A stretch of DNA of 64,000 nucleotides from Paenibacillus sp. BJ-4 (GTDB lineage: Bacteria; Bacillota; Bacilli; Paenibacillales; Paenibacillaceae). The notes under the pieces are model-generated. The model did no database searches. It saw only the letters and a list, made by a program, of their open reading frames with translations, and was not told the origin of the DNA. Position 1 is the stretch's first letter. Each line of letters opens with the position of its first letter. Made by a program: the position numbers and the translations under genes. The stretch spans positions 1-64,000 of the forward strand of contig NZ_JAIVEM010000071.1 of the NCBI RefSeq assembly GCF_020404765.1. The letters run 5' to 3'. Of the stretch, positions 45,388-54,821 are shown piece by piece.

Positions 45388-45903
45388 TTATACCTTGTTC
45401 AATTCTATAAGCGTCAGCAACATATGTTCCAACAGCTCTGGAATATCCTCCATCTGTTCTTCGTTTATTTTCCTGGAAAATCGGAGTTCAATCCTGTTTT
45501 GGTATGTAGATGTCTTCTCTCCGTAAATCTGACTGAGCGTTTGTACCGGTCGAAGATCGGGCTTCCAAATTTCGGCCAGTATATTTTCAATCTGGCTGCA
45601 TTGTGACTCCATCTCATGAATTTCCATGTAAAAACTCAGCAACAAGCTACATCCCGGAATTTGATCTTCGATTTCCAAAATTTCCGCAGCCAAGTTGTTT
45701 AGATCCGCCTTTAGTTGAATCTCTGCTGTCACACTCGGGTGTTCTCTCAGCCTGAATTGGACAGCAAATTCACGTGACATCACAGACATTTCCAATCTGT
45801 CGATCCGCTGTGTAATGTCAATACGTGAATCCAAATTATCCAGATCGTAAACTGCATTTTCCATCGCCACTTTTAAATTATCAAAAACGGTCGGGTCGAA
45901 CAT
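45388..45903 (-). CDS. Conserved hypothetical helical protein
   Basis: 171 residues, acidic, mostly helical, with no membrane segment or signal peptide (starts MFDPTVFDNLKVAMENAVYD). A long central helix (IQLKADLNNLAAEILEIEDQ) suggests a coiled-coil. I do not recognise it. It lies 31 nt upstream of the GNAT gene on the same strand, and GAGGTG precedes the ATG. Function unknown. Confidence 0.7.
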   Translation of the reverse strand: MFDPTVFDNLKVAMENAVYDLDNLDSRIDITQRIDRLEMSVMSREFAVQFRLREHPSVTAEIQLKADLNNLAAEILEIEDQIPGCSLLLSFYMEIHEMESQCSQIENILAEIWKPDLRPVQTLSQIYGEKTSTYQNRIELRFSRKINEEQMEDIPELLEHMLLTLIELNKV

Positions 45904-46215
45904 GTATTTTCACCTCTACCTATTGTTCCATATTATTTACCAAGTCATAATCCAAGTATGGTCCCAATTAGATGAGTATACCATATATATTTGCCTCCAA
46001 GAAATCCAACCTTTAAACAGAGCCCCCTAGAACAAACCTGTGAACATTCAAAATGCAATCTTGTAACAAAATGTTCTATTTTATTCGTTTTATTGATAAA
46101 TATCCCTTTTTATTATTCCAATTTCCTGGTGAATGATATACAATAATTCAGAAGAATTTACTAATATATTCATATAAATGAATATAAATTCCAAAATAAG
46201 AGAGGACGTTTATTC
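45904..46215. other. AT-rich intergenic region between divergent genes
   Basis: Contains promoters for both flanking genes by position, but I can place none with confidence. No hairpin, repeat or small ORF stands out. Confidence 0.4.
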
Positions 46216-46722
46216 ATGAAAAAAACACTGTTAGCTTCATTAAGTCTGACACTTATGCTAAGTACTACTGCCGGTGTCGCTTTAGCCGAAGAAGCAAATC
46301 CTGTACCAGTAGCAAAGGATTTAACTCTTGCCTCTTCAATTAATAGTCATGAACAGGAGCCAAATAATAGTTTTGAACAAGCTAACGGATATTTTATAGG
46401 TGATGCTGTCATTGGAACCCTCGGTCAAGAGGTTGGGGGGATGTGGGAAGCCTACGATGTATATACATTTCATGCTTTTGAATCGAACAATGTTCATTTT
46501 ACAATTGAGGGAGATAGATATTCTGATAAATGGTTGCAAATAAGTATTTACGATAGTAATGGTAAGTATATTAAAAGATCAAAAGACGGCCGATACTTTT
46601 TAGATATAAATGTTGAAAAAGGTAAGGAATACTACCTAGTTGTCCAGCCAGATGGGCCAGGAGGGTTTCAACCTGGAGATAATTACTTTGATTATAGAGT
46701 TTCTTCTGAAATTGTAAATTAA
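46216..46722 (+). CDS. Small secreted PPC-domain-like protein
   Basis: A 168-residue secreted protein: signal peptide KKTLLASLSLTLMLSTTAGV ending in ALA, then a PPC-type (bacterial pre-peptidase C-terminal-like) beta domain starting EQEPNNSFEQAN, with DVYTFHAF and YYLVVQPDGPGGFQPGDNYF. It has the domain alone, without a protease. The gene is more AT-rich than its neighbours, as often seen in accessory secreted proteins. GAGAGGACG precedes the ATG. It may be a surface-binding or secreted effector protein; no partner known. Confidence 0.78.
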   Translation: MKKTLLASLSLTLMLSTTAGVALAEEANPVPVAKDLTLASSINSHEQEPNNSFEQANGYFIGDAVIGTLGQEVGGMWEAYDVYTFHAFESNNVHFTIEGDRYSDKWLQISIYDSNGKYIKRSKDGRYFLDINVEKGKEYYLVVQPDGPGGFQPGDNYFDYRVSSEIVN

Positions 46723-46798
46723 ATTACTGGACGATCGATCCTTAATTATTAAATTTCGAGAACTCTCACCTACAAAAATCAAGAAACTCTAACTATAC

Positions 46799-46840
46799 AA
46801 AATGGCCTCGCCCTATATCAAAGGACGAGGCCATTTTGTA
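46799..46840. terminator. Bidirectional terminator between the secreted protein and nspC genes
   Basis: AAAATGGCCTCG/CGAGGCCATTTTGT stem of 12 bp. Confidence 0.85.
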
Positions 46841-46882
46841 TTCCGTTATTGAATCTCTAATCCGGCATCCAATTAGCAGATC

Positions 46883-48022
46883 TTACGACAAACGCGAGCT
46901 AAAATCCTCGTAGGAAAATTGGCGGATTACCTTGATGCCTTCTTCGTCGTTGTAGCTGGCGATGGCTGGCAGGTTGACTCCGTTGAACATGTGGTTTTTG
47001 ACCATCGTGTAATGGGCCATGTCGCAGAATACAAGCTTGTCTCCAGGCTTCAATGGCTCTTTGAATGAATAGTCTCCAATCACGTCTCCGGCCAGGCAAG
47101 TAAGTCCACCGAGTCTGTAGGTGTGTGCATACTCACCGGGCTTGCCTGCATCAATGATATTCGGGCGGTATGGCATAGCCAGCACATCAGGCATATGACA
47201 TTCAGCCGAAGTATCCAGAATGGCAATATCCATTCCATTCTTCATCGTATCCAGGACGGTAGCGACCAGATATCCGGTATTCAAAGCAATAGCTTCGCCC
47301 GGCTCCAGATAAACTTGTACACCGTATTTATCCTGAAAATATTGAATACAGCGTACCAGCGTGTCCAGATCATAGTCTTCTCTGGTAATATGGTGACCGC
47401 CGCCGAAATTGAGCCATTTCATTTGCTTAATGTATGGCCCGAATTTCTCATCCACAACTTTGATGGTGCGCTCCAGCGTATCTGAATTCTGTTCACACAT
47501 TGTATGAAAATGAATACCATCTACGCCTTCCAGCTCCTCAAGCTTAAAGTTAGCCAGGGTCACACCCATTCTGGAGTTGTTGTAGCAAGGATCATACAAC
47601 GGAGTTTCGATTTCCGAATATTCCGGATTTACCCGAATTCCGATGTCGATTTTTTTGGAAGTTACGCCTTGCACTCTACCTTTGAAGCGTTTCAGTTGAT
47701 CAAAGGAGTTGAAAACGATATGGTCAACATACTCCAATAGCTCATCAAATTCACTGTCCACATAAGCAGGTGCGTATACGTGAACCTCCTTGTCCATTTT
47801 TTCGCGACCGAGTCTTGCCTCGAACAACGAACTGGAGGTTACGCCTTTTAAATATTTGCCAACCAGAGGAAAGGTCGAAAACATCGAAAATCCCTTAAGA
47901 GCAAGCAAAATACTGCAGCCTGTGCGCTCTTGAACGGAATTTAAAACCTCAAGATTTTTGACAAGAAGTCTTTCGTCAACAAGATAACAGGGTGATGGAA
48001 GTCCAGTAATATCAATATTCAT
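46883..48022 (-). CDS. nspC: Carboxynorspermidine/carboxyspermidine decarboxylase
   Basis: PLP-dependent decarboxylase of the alanine-racemase fold (DAP-decarboxylase-like). It turns carboxyspermidine into spermidine, the last step of the alternative polyamine route. About 379 residues; the lysine near LALKGFSMFSTFPL corresponds to the PLP lysine, and MKWLNFGGGHHITREDYDL and the EPGEAIAL segment are family features. ATG 48022 follows GAGGT; the TTG at 48034 overlaps the upstream stop. Directly downstream of its dehydrogenase partner. Confidence 0.93.
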   Translation of the reverse strand: MNIDITGLPSPCYLVDERLLVKNLEVLNSVQERTGCSILLALKGFSMFSTFPLVGKYLKGVTSSSLFEARLGREKMDKEVHVYAPAYVDSEFDELLEYVDHIVFNSFDQLKRFKGRVQGVTSKKIDIGIRVNPEYSEIETPLYDPCYNNSRMGVTLANFKLEELEGVDGIHFHTMCEQNSDTLERTIKVVDEKFGPYIKQMKWLNFGGGHHITREDYDLDTLVRCIQYFQDKYGVQVYLEPGEAIALNTGYLVATVLDTMKNGMDIAILDTSAECHMPDVLAMPYRPNIIDAGKPGEYAHTYRLGGLTCLAGDVIGDYSFKEPLKPGDKLVFCDMAHYTMVKNHMFNGVNLPAIASYNDEEGIKVIRQFSYEDFSSRLS

Positions 48023-48030
48023 CGCAGACC

Positions 48031-49230
48031 TCAATCAAGCAGCGTTGGCGTAAAGCTCTCTTGCCATGGCAATCCATGTTTATTCAGTGCTTCCATGAAT
48101 GGGTCTGGATCAAATTCTTCAACGTTATAAACGCCTGGTTTTTTCCAGATGCCTTTAATGATTAGCATAGCCCCGATCATGGCTGGAACACCTGTTGTAT
48201 AGGAAATGGCTTGGGAGCCGACCTCTGCATAGCATTCCTCGTGATCACAAACATTGTAAACATAATAGGTTTTTGGTTTTCCATCCTTTACACCCTGGAT
48301 GATACAACCAATGTTTGTTTTGCCTTTCGTTCTTGGTCCCAGAGAAGCCGGGTCCGGCAAAATTGCTTTCAGGAATTGCAGTGGAATGATTTGTTGTCCT
48401 TCGTACTCAATAGGCTCAATGGAAGTCATGCCTACGTTTTGAAGTACATTCAAATGATTCAGATAATTGTCCGAGAACGTCATCCAGAAGCGGATTTTTT
48501 TCACGCCTTTAATGTTCACTGCAAGAGATTCCAATTCTTCGTGGTACAAAAGATATATGTTTTTCGGTCCAATTTCAGGAAGGTCATATACCTTTTTCTC
48601 AGAAAGCGGCTCAGTTTCAATCCACTCTCCATTTTCAAAGTAACGGCCCTTCGCCGTAATTTCACGAATATTGATTTCCGGATTAAAATTAGTTGCAAAT
48701 GGATATCCGTGGTCCCCTGCATTCGCATCCACAATATCAATCGTATGAATTTCATCAAAGTAGTGCTTTTGAGCATAAGCTGTAAATACTCCAGTCACGC
48801 CTGGATCAAAACCGCTTCCCAGCAGAGCTGTAATTCCCGCTTTTTCGAATCTTTCTTTGTAGGCCCATTGCCAGCTGTATTCAAACTTCGGCGTATCCGG
48901 CGGTTCATAGTTCGCCGTATCAACGTAATGAACACCTGTCTCAAGGCAAGCATCCATTATCGTCAAATCCTGATAAGGGAGAGCCACATTGATAACTACA
49001 TCCGGTTGAAAGCTTCGAATCAAGTCAATGACCATGTCGGTGTTGTCAGCATCCAGCTGAGCCGTTTGTATCTTCGTACGACCTCCACCCAGCTTCTCTT
49101 TAAGCGCATCGCATTTCTCAACAGTTCTGCTTGCGATACAAATTTCTTCAAATACATCTGGGTTTTGGCAACATTTATGCACCACAACGCTGGCCACGCC
49201 ACCGGCGCCAATAATCAATGCTTTTCCCAA
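48031..49230 (-). CDS. Carboxyspermidine synthase (saccharopine dehydrogenase family)
   Basis: NADPH-dependent enzyme joining aspartate beta-semialdehyde to a diamine (putrescine or diaminopropane), giving carboxyspermidine or carboxynorspermidine. 399 residues, N-terminal Rossmann motif ALIIGAGGVASVVVHKCCQN, then TALLGSGFDPGVTGVFTAYA. Start is TTG at 49230, 8 nt after GGAGGT. It is translated just ahead of nspC with no spacer terminator, forming a two-gene polyamine operon. Confidence 0.92.
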   Translation of the reverse strand: MGKALIIGAGGVASVVVHKCCQNPDVFEEICIASRTVEKCDALKEKLGGGRTKIQTAQLDADNTDMVIDLIRSFQPDVVINVALPYQDLTIMDACLETGVHYVDTANYEPPDTPKFEYSWQWAYKERFEKAGITALLGSGFDPGVTGVFTAYAQKHYFDEIHTIDIVDANAGDHGYPFATNFNPEINIREITAKGRYFENGEWIETEPLSEKKVYDLPEIGPKNIYLLYHEELESLAVNIKGVKKIRFWMTFSDNYLNHLNVLQNVGMTSIEPIEYEGQQIIPLQFLKAILPDPASLGPRTKGKTNIGCIIQGVKDGKPKTYYVYNVCDHEECYAEVGSQAISYTTGVPAMIGAMLIIKGIWKKPGVYNVEEFDPDPFMEALNKHGLPWQESFTPTLLD

Positions 49231-49412
49231 AATAAATAACCTCCTTATTCCATACGCTAATCGCTAATCATTCTTGCAAACAAAATGATTATAAAGACAT
49301 CCCACCAAATAATCAAGAAAAACGACAATTTGCTGTGTTAAAATTCACACCAGCATGTCACAAAAATTTTACAAACCCCAGAATCAGGAATAAAAACTAT
49401 AAAATCATGAAT

Positions 49413-49441
49413 AAAGCCGCCCCCGATACGGGAACGGCTTG
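49413..49441 (-). terminator. Terminator of htpG
   Basis: AAGCCG.TCCCG/CGGGGGCGGCTT stem then TTTATT on the minus strand. Confidence 0.7.
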
Positions 49442-49459
49442 GTGTAGAACAAACATTTG

Positions 49460-51340
49460 TTAAACCATGATTTTGCAAATATCGTTCGTGAATTCAACCG
49501 GATCTTGCAGCGGCAAGCCTTCGATCAACAGGGCCTGATTATACAGCAATGCCGTATAGAGATTGACCTTCTCCTTGTCCTCGGCAAAAGCCTCTTTCAA
49601 AGAGTTAAACACTGCATGGTTCACGTTGATTTCCAGTACTTTATTTGCTTTGACATCGGCGTTATTCGGCATGGCGTTCAAGATCTTCTCCATCTCAATC
49701 GTCACTTCGCCGTCTGCGGACAGACATACCGGATGCGTCTTCAAGCGCTTGGAGGCTTTGACACTGGATACCTTACCCTCCAGCAAGCCCTTCATGTACT
49801 CGAACAGCTCCTTATTGTCGTTTTGCTCCGTTTCTGTTTCTTTCTCGTTCTCGTCAGCCTCAATGCCCAAATCGCCACTTGATACGGATTTGAATTCCTT
49901 CTCTTTGTAGCTCAAGAGCATTTTAATAGCGAACTCATCAATGTCGTCGGTAAAGTACAAAATTTCGTAGCCTTTGTCGGCTACCATCTCGGTCTGTGGC
50001 AGCTTTTCAATACGCTGGTTGGACTCCCCGGAAGCATAATAAATATACTTCTGATCCTCAGGCATACGAGATACATACTCGTCCAGTGTAACCTGCTTTT
50101 TCTCTGTAGAAGAGTAGAACATAAGCAGGTCCTGAAGTGTCTCCTTATGGCGGCCATAGTCATTGTAGACACCAAATTTCAATTGTCTGCCAAATGATTT
50201 ATAGAATTGATCATATTTTTCGCGGTCATTTTTGAGCAGTGTCAGCAGCTGGCCTTTAATTTTGCTTTCGATATTTTTGGCAATCAGCTTCAGCTGACGG
50301 TCATGCTGCAGCATTTCTCTGGAAATGTTGAGCGACAGACTTTCGGAGTCCACCATACCTTTAACAAAGCTAAAATAATCCGGCAGCAGGTCAGGACATT
50401 TTTCCATAATCAGCACGCCGTTGGCATACAGCTCGAGCCCTTTTTCATATTCCTTGGAATAGAAATCAAACGGAATATTTTCGGGAATAAAAAGAATAGC
50501 CTGGTACACCACCGCGCCGTCCGCGCTAACATGGATATGCTGGAGCGGCTTGTCGTAGCCATAGCGTTTTTCCGCGTAGAAATTTTGATAATCCTCGTCG
50601 GTCAGCTCGCTTTTGTTCTTTCTCCAGATTGGAACCATGCTGTTAATACGCTGTTCTTCTTCGTAATCCTCGAACTCGTTATCACTGCCTTCTTTCAGAC
50701 GTTTGCCTGTAACATCCATTTTGATCGGATAGCGGATAAAGTCGGAGTATTTCTTAATCAAGGCCTTTAAACGATACTCGTCCAAATATTCATCATAGGA
50801 CTCATCCTCGGTGTTTGCTTTGATTTTCAAAACAATCTCGGTTCCAACCTCGTCCTTCTCAGCCGGCTCAATAGTATATCCGTCAGCACCTGTGGATTCC
50901 CACTTGTAAGCAGTATCGCTACCCAGGGCCTTAGTGGTCACTGTAACAACATCCGCTACCATAAAAGCCGAATAGAAGCCAACACCGAATTGACCAATGA
51001 TATCATGCCCGTCCTTGGATTCATTTTCATTTTTGAATGCCAGCGAGCCGCTTTTAGCAATGACGCCCAGGTTGTTTTCCAGCTCCTCCTGGGTCATACC
51101 AATTCCGGTATCACGCAGAGTTAGCGTTCTATTTTCCTTATCGGCAGTTACTTTGATATAGTAATTTTCCTTGTCAAACACCAGTTGATCATCTGTCAGT
51201 GCTTTGTAATAAATTTTGTCAATCGCATCACTTGCATTGGAGATCAGCTCTCTTAGGAAAATTTCCTTTTGCGTGTAAATCGAGTTAATCATCATTTCGA
51301 GCAGACGCTTGGACTCAGCCTGAAACTGTTTTTTCTCCAT
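49460..51340 (-). CDS. htpG: Molecular chaperone HtpG (bacterial Hsp90)
   Basis: ATP-dependent folding chaperone. 626 residues, GHKL N-terminus with [38 protein letters not shown] and [15 protein letters not shown]; a middle domain, and a C-terminal dimerisation part. The charged linker is short, as is usual in bacterial HtpG. AAGGAGAT precedes the ATG. The promoter is a consensus sigma-A site with a CIRCE operator at the transcription start, so HrcA control is predicted. Confidence 0.97.
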   Translation of the reverse strand: MEKKQFQAESKRLLEMMINSIYTQKEIFLRELISNASDAIDKIYYKALTDDQLVFDKENYYIKVTADKENRTLTLRDTGIGMTQEELENNLGVIAKSGSLAFKNENESKDGHDIIGQFGVGFYSAFMVADVVTVTTKALGSDTAYKWESTGADGYTIEPAEKDEVGTEIVLKIKANTEDESYDEYLDEYRLKALIKKYSDFIRYPIKMDVTGKRLKEGSDNEFEDYEEEQRINSMVPIWRKNKSELTDEDYQNFYAEKRYGYDKPLQHIHVSADGAVVYQAILFIPENIPFDFYSKEYEKGLELYANGVLIMEKCPDLLPDYFSFVKGMVDSESLSLNISREMLQHDRQLKLIAKNIESKIKGQLLTLLKNDREKYDQFYKSFGRQLKFGVYNDYGRHKETLQDLLMFYSSTEKKQVTLDEYVSRMPEDQKYIYYASGESNQRIEKLPQTEMVADKGYEILYFTDDIDEFAIKMLLSYKEKEFKSVSSGDLGIEADENEKETETEQNDNKELFEYMKGLLEGKVSSVKASKRLKTHPVCLSADGEVTIEMEKILNAMPNNADVKANKVLEINVNHAVFNSLKEAFAEDKEKVNLYTALLYNQALLIEGLPLQDPVEFTNDICKIMV

Positions 51341-51412
51341 TTTGATATCTCCTTTCAGATATGAACCTATGTAGGGCCAGCGGGTATGAGCTATGCAAAC
51401 GATTCAAATTTG

Positions 51413-51439
51413 TTAGCACTCCCACCATTCGAGTGCCAG
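51413..51439 (-). promoter_or_regulatory. CIRCE element (HrcA operator) of htpG
   Basis: TTAGCACTC-N9-GAGTGCCAG, where the CIRCE consensus is TTAGCACTC-N9-GAGTGCTAA; 7 of 9 bases are right in the distal half and all in the proximal half. It lies where transcription should begin, downstream of the -10. Confidence 0.9.
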
Positions 51440-51449
51440 CCTACCTTTT

Positions 51450-51478
51450 TTTATAACATTCCTCATTTTTTATGTCAA
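51450..51478 (-). promoter_or_regulatory. sigma-A promoter of htpG
   Basis: Perfect -35 TTGACA (complement at 51473-51478), 17-bp spacer, -10 TATAAA (complement at 51450-51455). Confidence 0.92.
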
Positions 51479-51521
51479 TATCATAGTTGGGTGTACAGTA
51501 AAATTCCATTGTAGGGAATCG

Positions 51522-52145
51522 TTAGTGTCTGATCTGCTTAAACATGATGTTAAACATTTCGACAGAAGACGGGAACAGCCCTTGCACATGAGGAAGCAGG
51601 TTTCTTCTGATTCGCAGCTCGTCCTCGTCCAAATGCTGCAAGTCCTCGTGAAAGAACCAAACAATAGGATAATCGCCGTCCTTATGTCTGCTGCCTGCAT
51701 TCAAGCAAACGGGACCCTGATCATCCTCTGCAATTGCAAATGGAATGTAGCCTGCTGACAGCAGAGGTGACCATTGATTGATCAAATCATAAAATGCTTT
51801 TAGCCCTTGGCCCACAGGCAGGCGTGGAAATTCTACAAAAGTACAGTCGCTCCAGTATACCCCCGGTATGGCTTCATTATCGAATTGTAAAGATACATAA
51901 TGGTAGGACATGATGAAGCTTCTCAGCAGAGGAGGCAGCTCAAAATGATAGGTTTGTTCCAGCTCCCGAACCTCCTGTTCTGTAATCTGCGAAGGAAGAG
52001 GCTTCCACTTGATCCACCCTTCCTTATCAACGACCCCGTCACGCATTTCGAAGGGTACATTTTCGACCACTTCCATAAAAAAAGCTTCATCCATCTGTGC
52101 AAATAACTCCTTCATGGATGTGCGAATATCCGCTTTCTTGTCCAT
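51522..52145 (-). CDS. SMI1/KNR4 family protein
   Basis: 207-residue SMI1/KNR4 (SUKH) fold: ITEQEVRELEQTYHFELPP, LLRSFIMSYHYVSLQFDNEA, PFAIAEDDQGPVCLN, DGDYPIVWFFHEDLQ. Members serve as immunity proteins to polymorphic toxins, but here no toxin gene adjoins; the RHS remnant is 16 kb away. AGGTGCAAGG precedes the ATG. The role is unsettled. Confidence 0.8.
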   Translation of the reverse strand: MDKKADIRTSMKELFAQMDEAFFMEVVENVPFEMRDGVVDKEGWIKWKPLPSQITEQEVRELEQTYHFELPPLLRSFIMSYHYVSLQFDNEAIPGVYWSDCTFVEFPRLPVGQGLKAFYDLINQWSPLLSAGYIPFAIAEDDQGPVCLNAGSRHKDGDYPIVWFFHEDLQHLDEDELRIRRNLLPHVQGLFPSSVEMFNIMFKQIRH

Positions 52146-52275
52146 GTCCTTGCACCTCTTTCCTCTCTATTAACAGTATATGATGTGCTACTATTTGTTT
52201 TTAAGTTCAGCTTATCAGAATTTGCTATTATCATCATTTGCGGAATATTAGTATTACCAGCGCAATGGCTCCTGG

Positions 52276-52476
52276 TTACGCCAGATGATCCAACGCTTGC
52301 TCATCCAAATAATCAATCGGCATGTGAACAGGGTCCCGATCCCATTGATCCACATTCACATATAACCAGTTATTTTGCAGTTGCTCCATACTATGTACCA
52401 GCTCCTGCAACCCTTCAAATATTCGATAAGACGGGTGCTCTCTGCGACGGTAATCCTCAATTCGCATAACATACAT
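52276..52476 (-). CDS. Small hypothetical protein
   Basis: A 66-residue acidic protein I do not recognise (MYVMRIEDYRRREHPSYRIF and HSMEQLQNNWLYVNVDQWDR). A ribosome-binding site is not obvious: GAGTTG lies 5-8 nt ahead. An open frame on the opposite strand (52185-52469) has a less protein-like composition, so this strand is the better call. It may belong with the SMI1/KNR4 gene. Confidence 0.45.
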   Translation of the reverse strand: MYVMRIEDYRRREHPSYRIFEGLQELVHSMEQLQNNWLYVNVDQWDRDPVHMPIDYLDEQALDHLA

Positions 52477-52552
52477 TTACAACTCATAAAACCCGATATA
52501 AGTACAAGCACCTCGTAAAGTGTCAAGACTACATAAGGAGATTGATCTATTC

Positions 52553-53683
52553 ATGAAAAGAATCACCGCACTTGTTATTCTGTCCTTGCTATTACTTGTA
52601 TCCCCGATCTACGCTTCTGCACCAGCGCCTATGCTGGTCTATGTGGATCAAAGTAACCATTCCTTTATCCCGCTTCGCCTCCTGAACAGCTATGAAGGGA
52701 TTACGCTCAACATGACGGCAGCGAACAAAAAGATAGAGATTGCGCAAGGCAATACCCGGCTCACATTATTTGCGGGACAAGCCACTGCCAAAGTGAATGA
52801 GCAGACAGTCCGTATGCAAAATGCTCCTTTTACCGATAATGGTTCTACCTATGTCCCCTTGCAGTTTATCAGCCAGCATTTAAACCTGCAGGTCTCATGG
52901 CAAAAGGAAGCTTCAGCCGTACGCATTAAACAGGGCGCAACGTCCATCACGCTGCCGGTACTCAATGGCAAGCTCCTTGGCAGCACCTCACCGATCACGA
53001 CAACCAACAAAAGCTTTAAGGTCGGATCACATACCTTTTCCGCGAAGGTAGTGACCATCTCCATGCTCCATCCCAAGGTAAGTCTGGATGTGGCGCTGGC
53101 AGGCAACACTATCGGCAAAGTAGAAGAGTTAAGCAGTCTAGCCAAACGTAATCAAGCAGTTGTAGCCATAAATGGTACATTCTTTGACGCCTATACCAAA
53201 GACTCCTACAAAACGCCTTACGGCTACCTGGTCAGCCACGGAAAAATGTTAAAGAAAAGCTCTGGCGACCAGCGAACCGTCTTCTCCTATGATGCTAATC
53301 ATTTAGCCGAACTGGTTTCCGGTTCTGCTTTTGAACAGCGGTTGAGCCAAGGCAACGTTGAAGGTGCCCTTCAAGCCGGGCCTCGTCTGGTGACAAACGG
53401 ACAGGTGTCCCTCAATGTCAAAGCCGAAGGCTTTAAGGACCCGAAAATATTAACAGGCGGCGGAGCCAGAAGCGCACTCGGAATTACCCGGGATCATAAG
53501 CTGATCCTCTTGACTACAGGCGGAGCCACCATTCCACAGCTCGCCCAAATGATGAAGCAAGCGGGCGCTTATCAGGCCATGAATCTGGACGGCGGTGCTT
53601 CCAGCGGACTGTATTATAACGGCTCTTACCTCACCACACCCGGCCGTCAAATCAGTAATGCCATTATTGTAAAGTATCAATAA
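52553..53683 (+). CDS. Secreted phosphodiester glycosidase family protein with copper-amine-oxidase-N stalk
   Basis: A signal peptide (KRITALVILSLLLLVSPIYA) is followed by a copper amine oxidase N-like stalk (residues about 25-110) and a C-terminal phosphodiester glycosidase (NAGPA, DUF2233) domain. Its motifs are VVAINGTFFDAYTK, GGGARSALGITRDHKLILLT and MNLDGGASSGLYYNG. Family members remove alpha-N-acetylglucosamine linked via phosphodiester, e.g. from wall polymers. ATG 52553 follows AAGGAG at 12 nt. 376 residues. Confidence 0.9.
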   Translation: MKRITALVILSLLLLVSPIYASAPAPMLVYVDQSNHSFIPLRLLNSYEGITLNMTAANKKIEIAQGNTRLTLFAGQATAKVNEQTVRMQNAPFTDNGSTYVPLQFISQHLNLQVSWQKEASAVRIKQGATSITLPVLNGKLLGSTSPITTTNKSFKVGSHTFSAKVVTISMLHPKVSLDVALAGNTIGKVEELSSLAKRNQAVVAINGTFFDAYTKDSYKTPYGYLVSHGKMLKKSSGDQRTVFSYDANHLAELVSGSAFEQRLSQGNVEGALQAGPRLVTNGQVSLNVKAEGFKDPKILTGGGARSALGITRDHKLILLTTGGATIPQLAQMMKQAGAYQAMNLDGGASSGLYYNGSYLTTPGRQISNAIIVKYQ

Positions 53684-53690
53684 ACGATAT

Positions 53691-53737
53691 AAGGGCTGTC
53701 TCTACAGATGCATAAGCTGTGGAGATAGCCTTTTTTC
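53691..53737 (+). terminator. Terminator of the phosphodiester glycosidase gene
   Basis: AGGCTATCTC/GAGACAG-type stem with TTTTTTC after it. Confidence 0.8.
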
Positions 53738-53814
53738 TTTTTTCTCCAGCCTCGATTGTTCCAGCTTTCACCTGTGCAGGCGGCTTGACCGTCTCGTTAC
53801 AGATGCACCTGCGC

Positions 53815-54261
53815 CTACAATCGAATCAGACTTGTAAAGCTGTTGCTCCCCTCGTTGCTCTTAATTAAAGAAATATAAATACGGTTGTCTTCTCTGGTCA
53901 CCAAGCATTCATAAAGGCCGGGTTGCAAGGACAGGAAGGTCCCTCCCCATATACATTCGGGCTCCAGCCCACCTCCTGTGGCTTCCTCTCCTGCTCCGAC
54001 AAATACGTTGCCTGAGAGCACCTTCAAAAACAGCCTGACAGCAGGCTTTTCAATATAATCTGTCAAGATAACCTCATACGTCCCGTCCGCACCCAGATTC
54101 AAAAAAGCGGCATTTCCCTCGTTCAACTCGCCCAGCTCGTCCTCTTCAATGGACCACCAATCCGGATCATCGTCCAAGCGATGCTTAAGTGCCTCGGTAT
54201 CAAATACGCACAGGGTTGCCGTGTCTGTTGTGAATTGAAATGGACTGCTTGCTGTGTTCAT
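53815..54261 (-). CDS. Hypothetical protein, possibly DUF6386-like
   Basis: 148 residues from ATG 54261 (MNTASSPFQF), which has AGGAGG upstream; the longer frame to 54369 lacks one. Beta-rich, with acidic patches (HRLDDDPDWWSIEEDELGEL) and a conserved-looking C-terminus (YECLVTREDNRIYISLIKSN). I recall a similar pattern in DUF6386, but this is uncertain. No signal peptide. Function unknown. Confidence 0.62.
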   Translation of the reverse strand: MNTASSPFQFTTDTATLCVFDTEALKHRLDDDPDWWSIEEDELGELNEGNAAFLNLGADGTYEVILTDYIEKPAVRLFLKVLSGNVFVGAGEEATGGGLEPECIWGGTFLSLQPGLYECLVTREDNRIYISLIKSNEGSNSFTSLIRL

Positions 54262-54417
54262 CCTGTATCCTCCTGCTGTGGACAGCGAATTTCCATTTTT
54301 CCAAGTGTGTCGCCATCCATATATACCAAATAACTGAGGGAAATTCTCCCTCCATGTAAAGTATAGCAATGCTTGCTAGACCAGACAATATGATTGGGCT
54401 ACCATCTATCCTGCGCC

Positions 54418-54455
54418 AAAAAAGCCTTCCCTCACTGTAGTGAAAGAAGGCCAAG
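54418..54455 (-). terminator. Terminator of the YjcZ-like gene
   Basis: GGCCTTC/GAAGGCT stem with inner CACT/AGTG, then TTTTTT on the minus strand. Confidence 0.82.
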
Positions 54456-54484
54456 TTGTGGAAGTAATCGATACTAACCTACTG

Positions 54485-54583
54485 TTAGATCCAAAAAGAT
54501 TTTGTGATAATCACCAGCAAAATGAACAATACCAGAATCGCGCCTGTGGATGTCCATGCTCCACCGTAGCCAACTTCACCCAT
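54485..54583 (-). CDS. YjcZ-like sporulation small membrane protein
   Basis: A 32-residue peptide: MGEVGYGGAWTSTGAI followed by the hydrophobic LVLFILLVIITKSFWI. The glycine-rich start and single helix match the YjcZ/CotC-like small spore proteins of Bacilli. GGAGGGAT precedes the ATG and a terminator follows. It is too short for routine gene finding. Sporulation role inferred from the family. Confidence 0.75.
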   Translation of the reverse strand: MGEVGYGGAWTSTGAILVLFILLVIITKSFWI

Positions 54584-54719
54584 GTCTAATCCCTCCTTAC
54601 TTAAAGCATACTCTCAGGGTATGAAAAAAAAGCGATTTACGACAGGGCACATTGGAAAGTTTATTGAAAATAATAGGACTTTTTAGAAAATGGACTGGTA
54701 CGTTTCGGAGGGATCAGTT

Positions 54720-54821
54720 ATGAGTCTTGGCGATAACTGGCAGAGAATGTCGTCGGTTCTACGCAGCAGCCTGTTCACATCCTTATGTTTCATATTATGT
54801 AGGAGTGGAGTTTCTAATTAG
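54720..54821 (+). CDS. Possible 33-residue small ORF
   Basis: GGAGGG lies 7 nt before the ATG. The frame encodes MSLGDNWQRMSSVLRSSLFT, then a hydrophobic half. Its stop overlaps the stop of the convergent HEPN-like frame by 3 bp. No family recognised; may be chance or decayed sequence. Confidence 0.3.
   Translation: MSLGDNWQRMSSVLRSSLFTSLCFILCRSGVSN

Noticed and set aside
48211..49239. Long open frame (342 codons) on the plus strand
   Set aside because: It is antisense to carboxyspermidine synthase, has no ribosome-binding site and no protein-like motif.
52185..52469. Plus-strand open frame with a hydrophobic start
   Set aside because: Composition after residue 30 is proline- and histidine-rich without pattern; the opposite strand frame is better.
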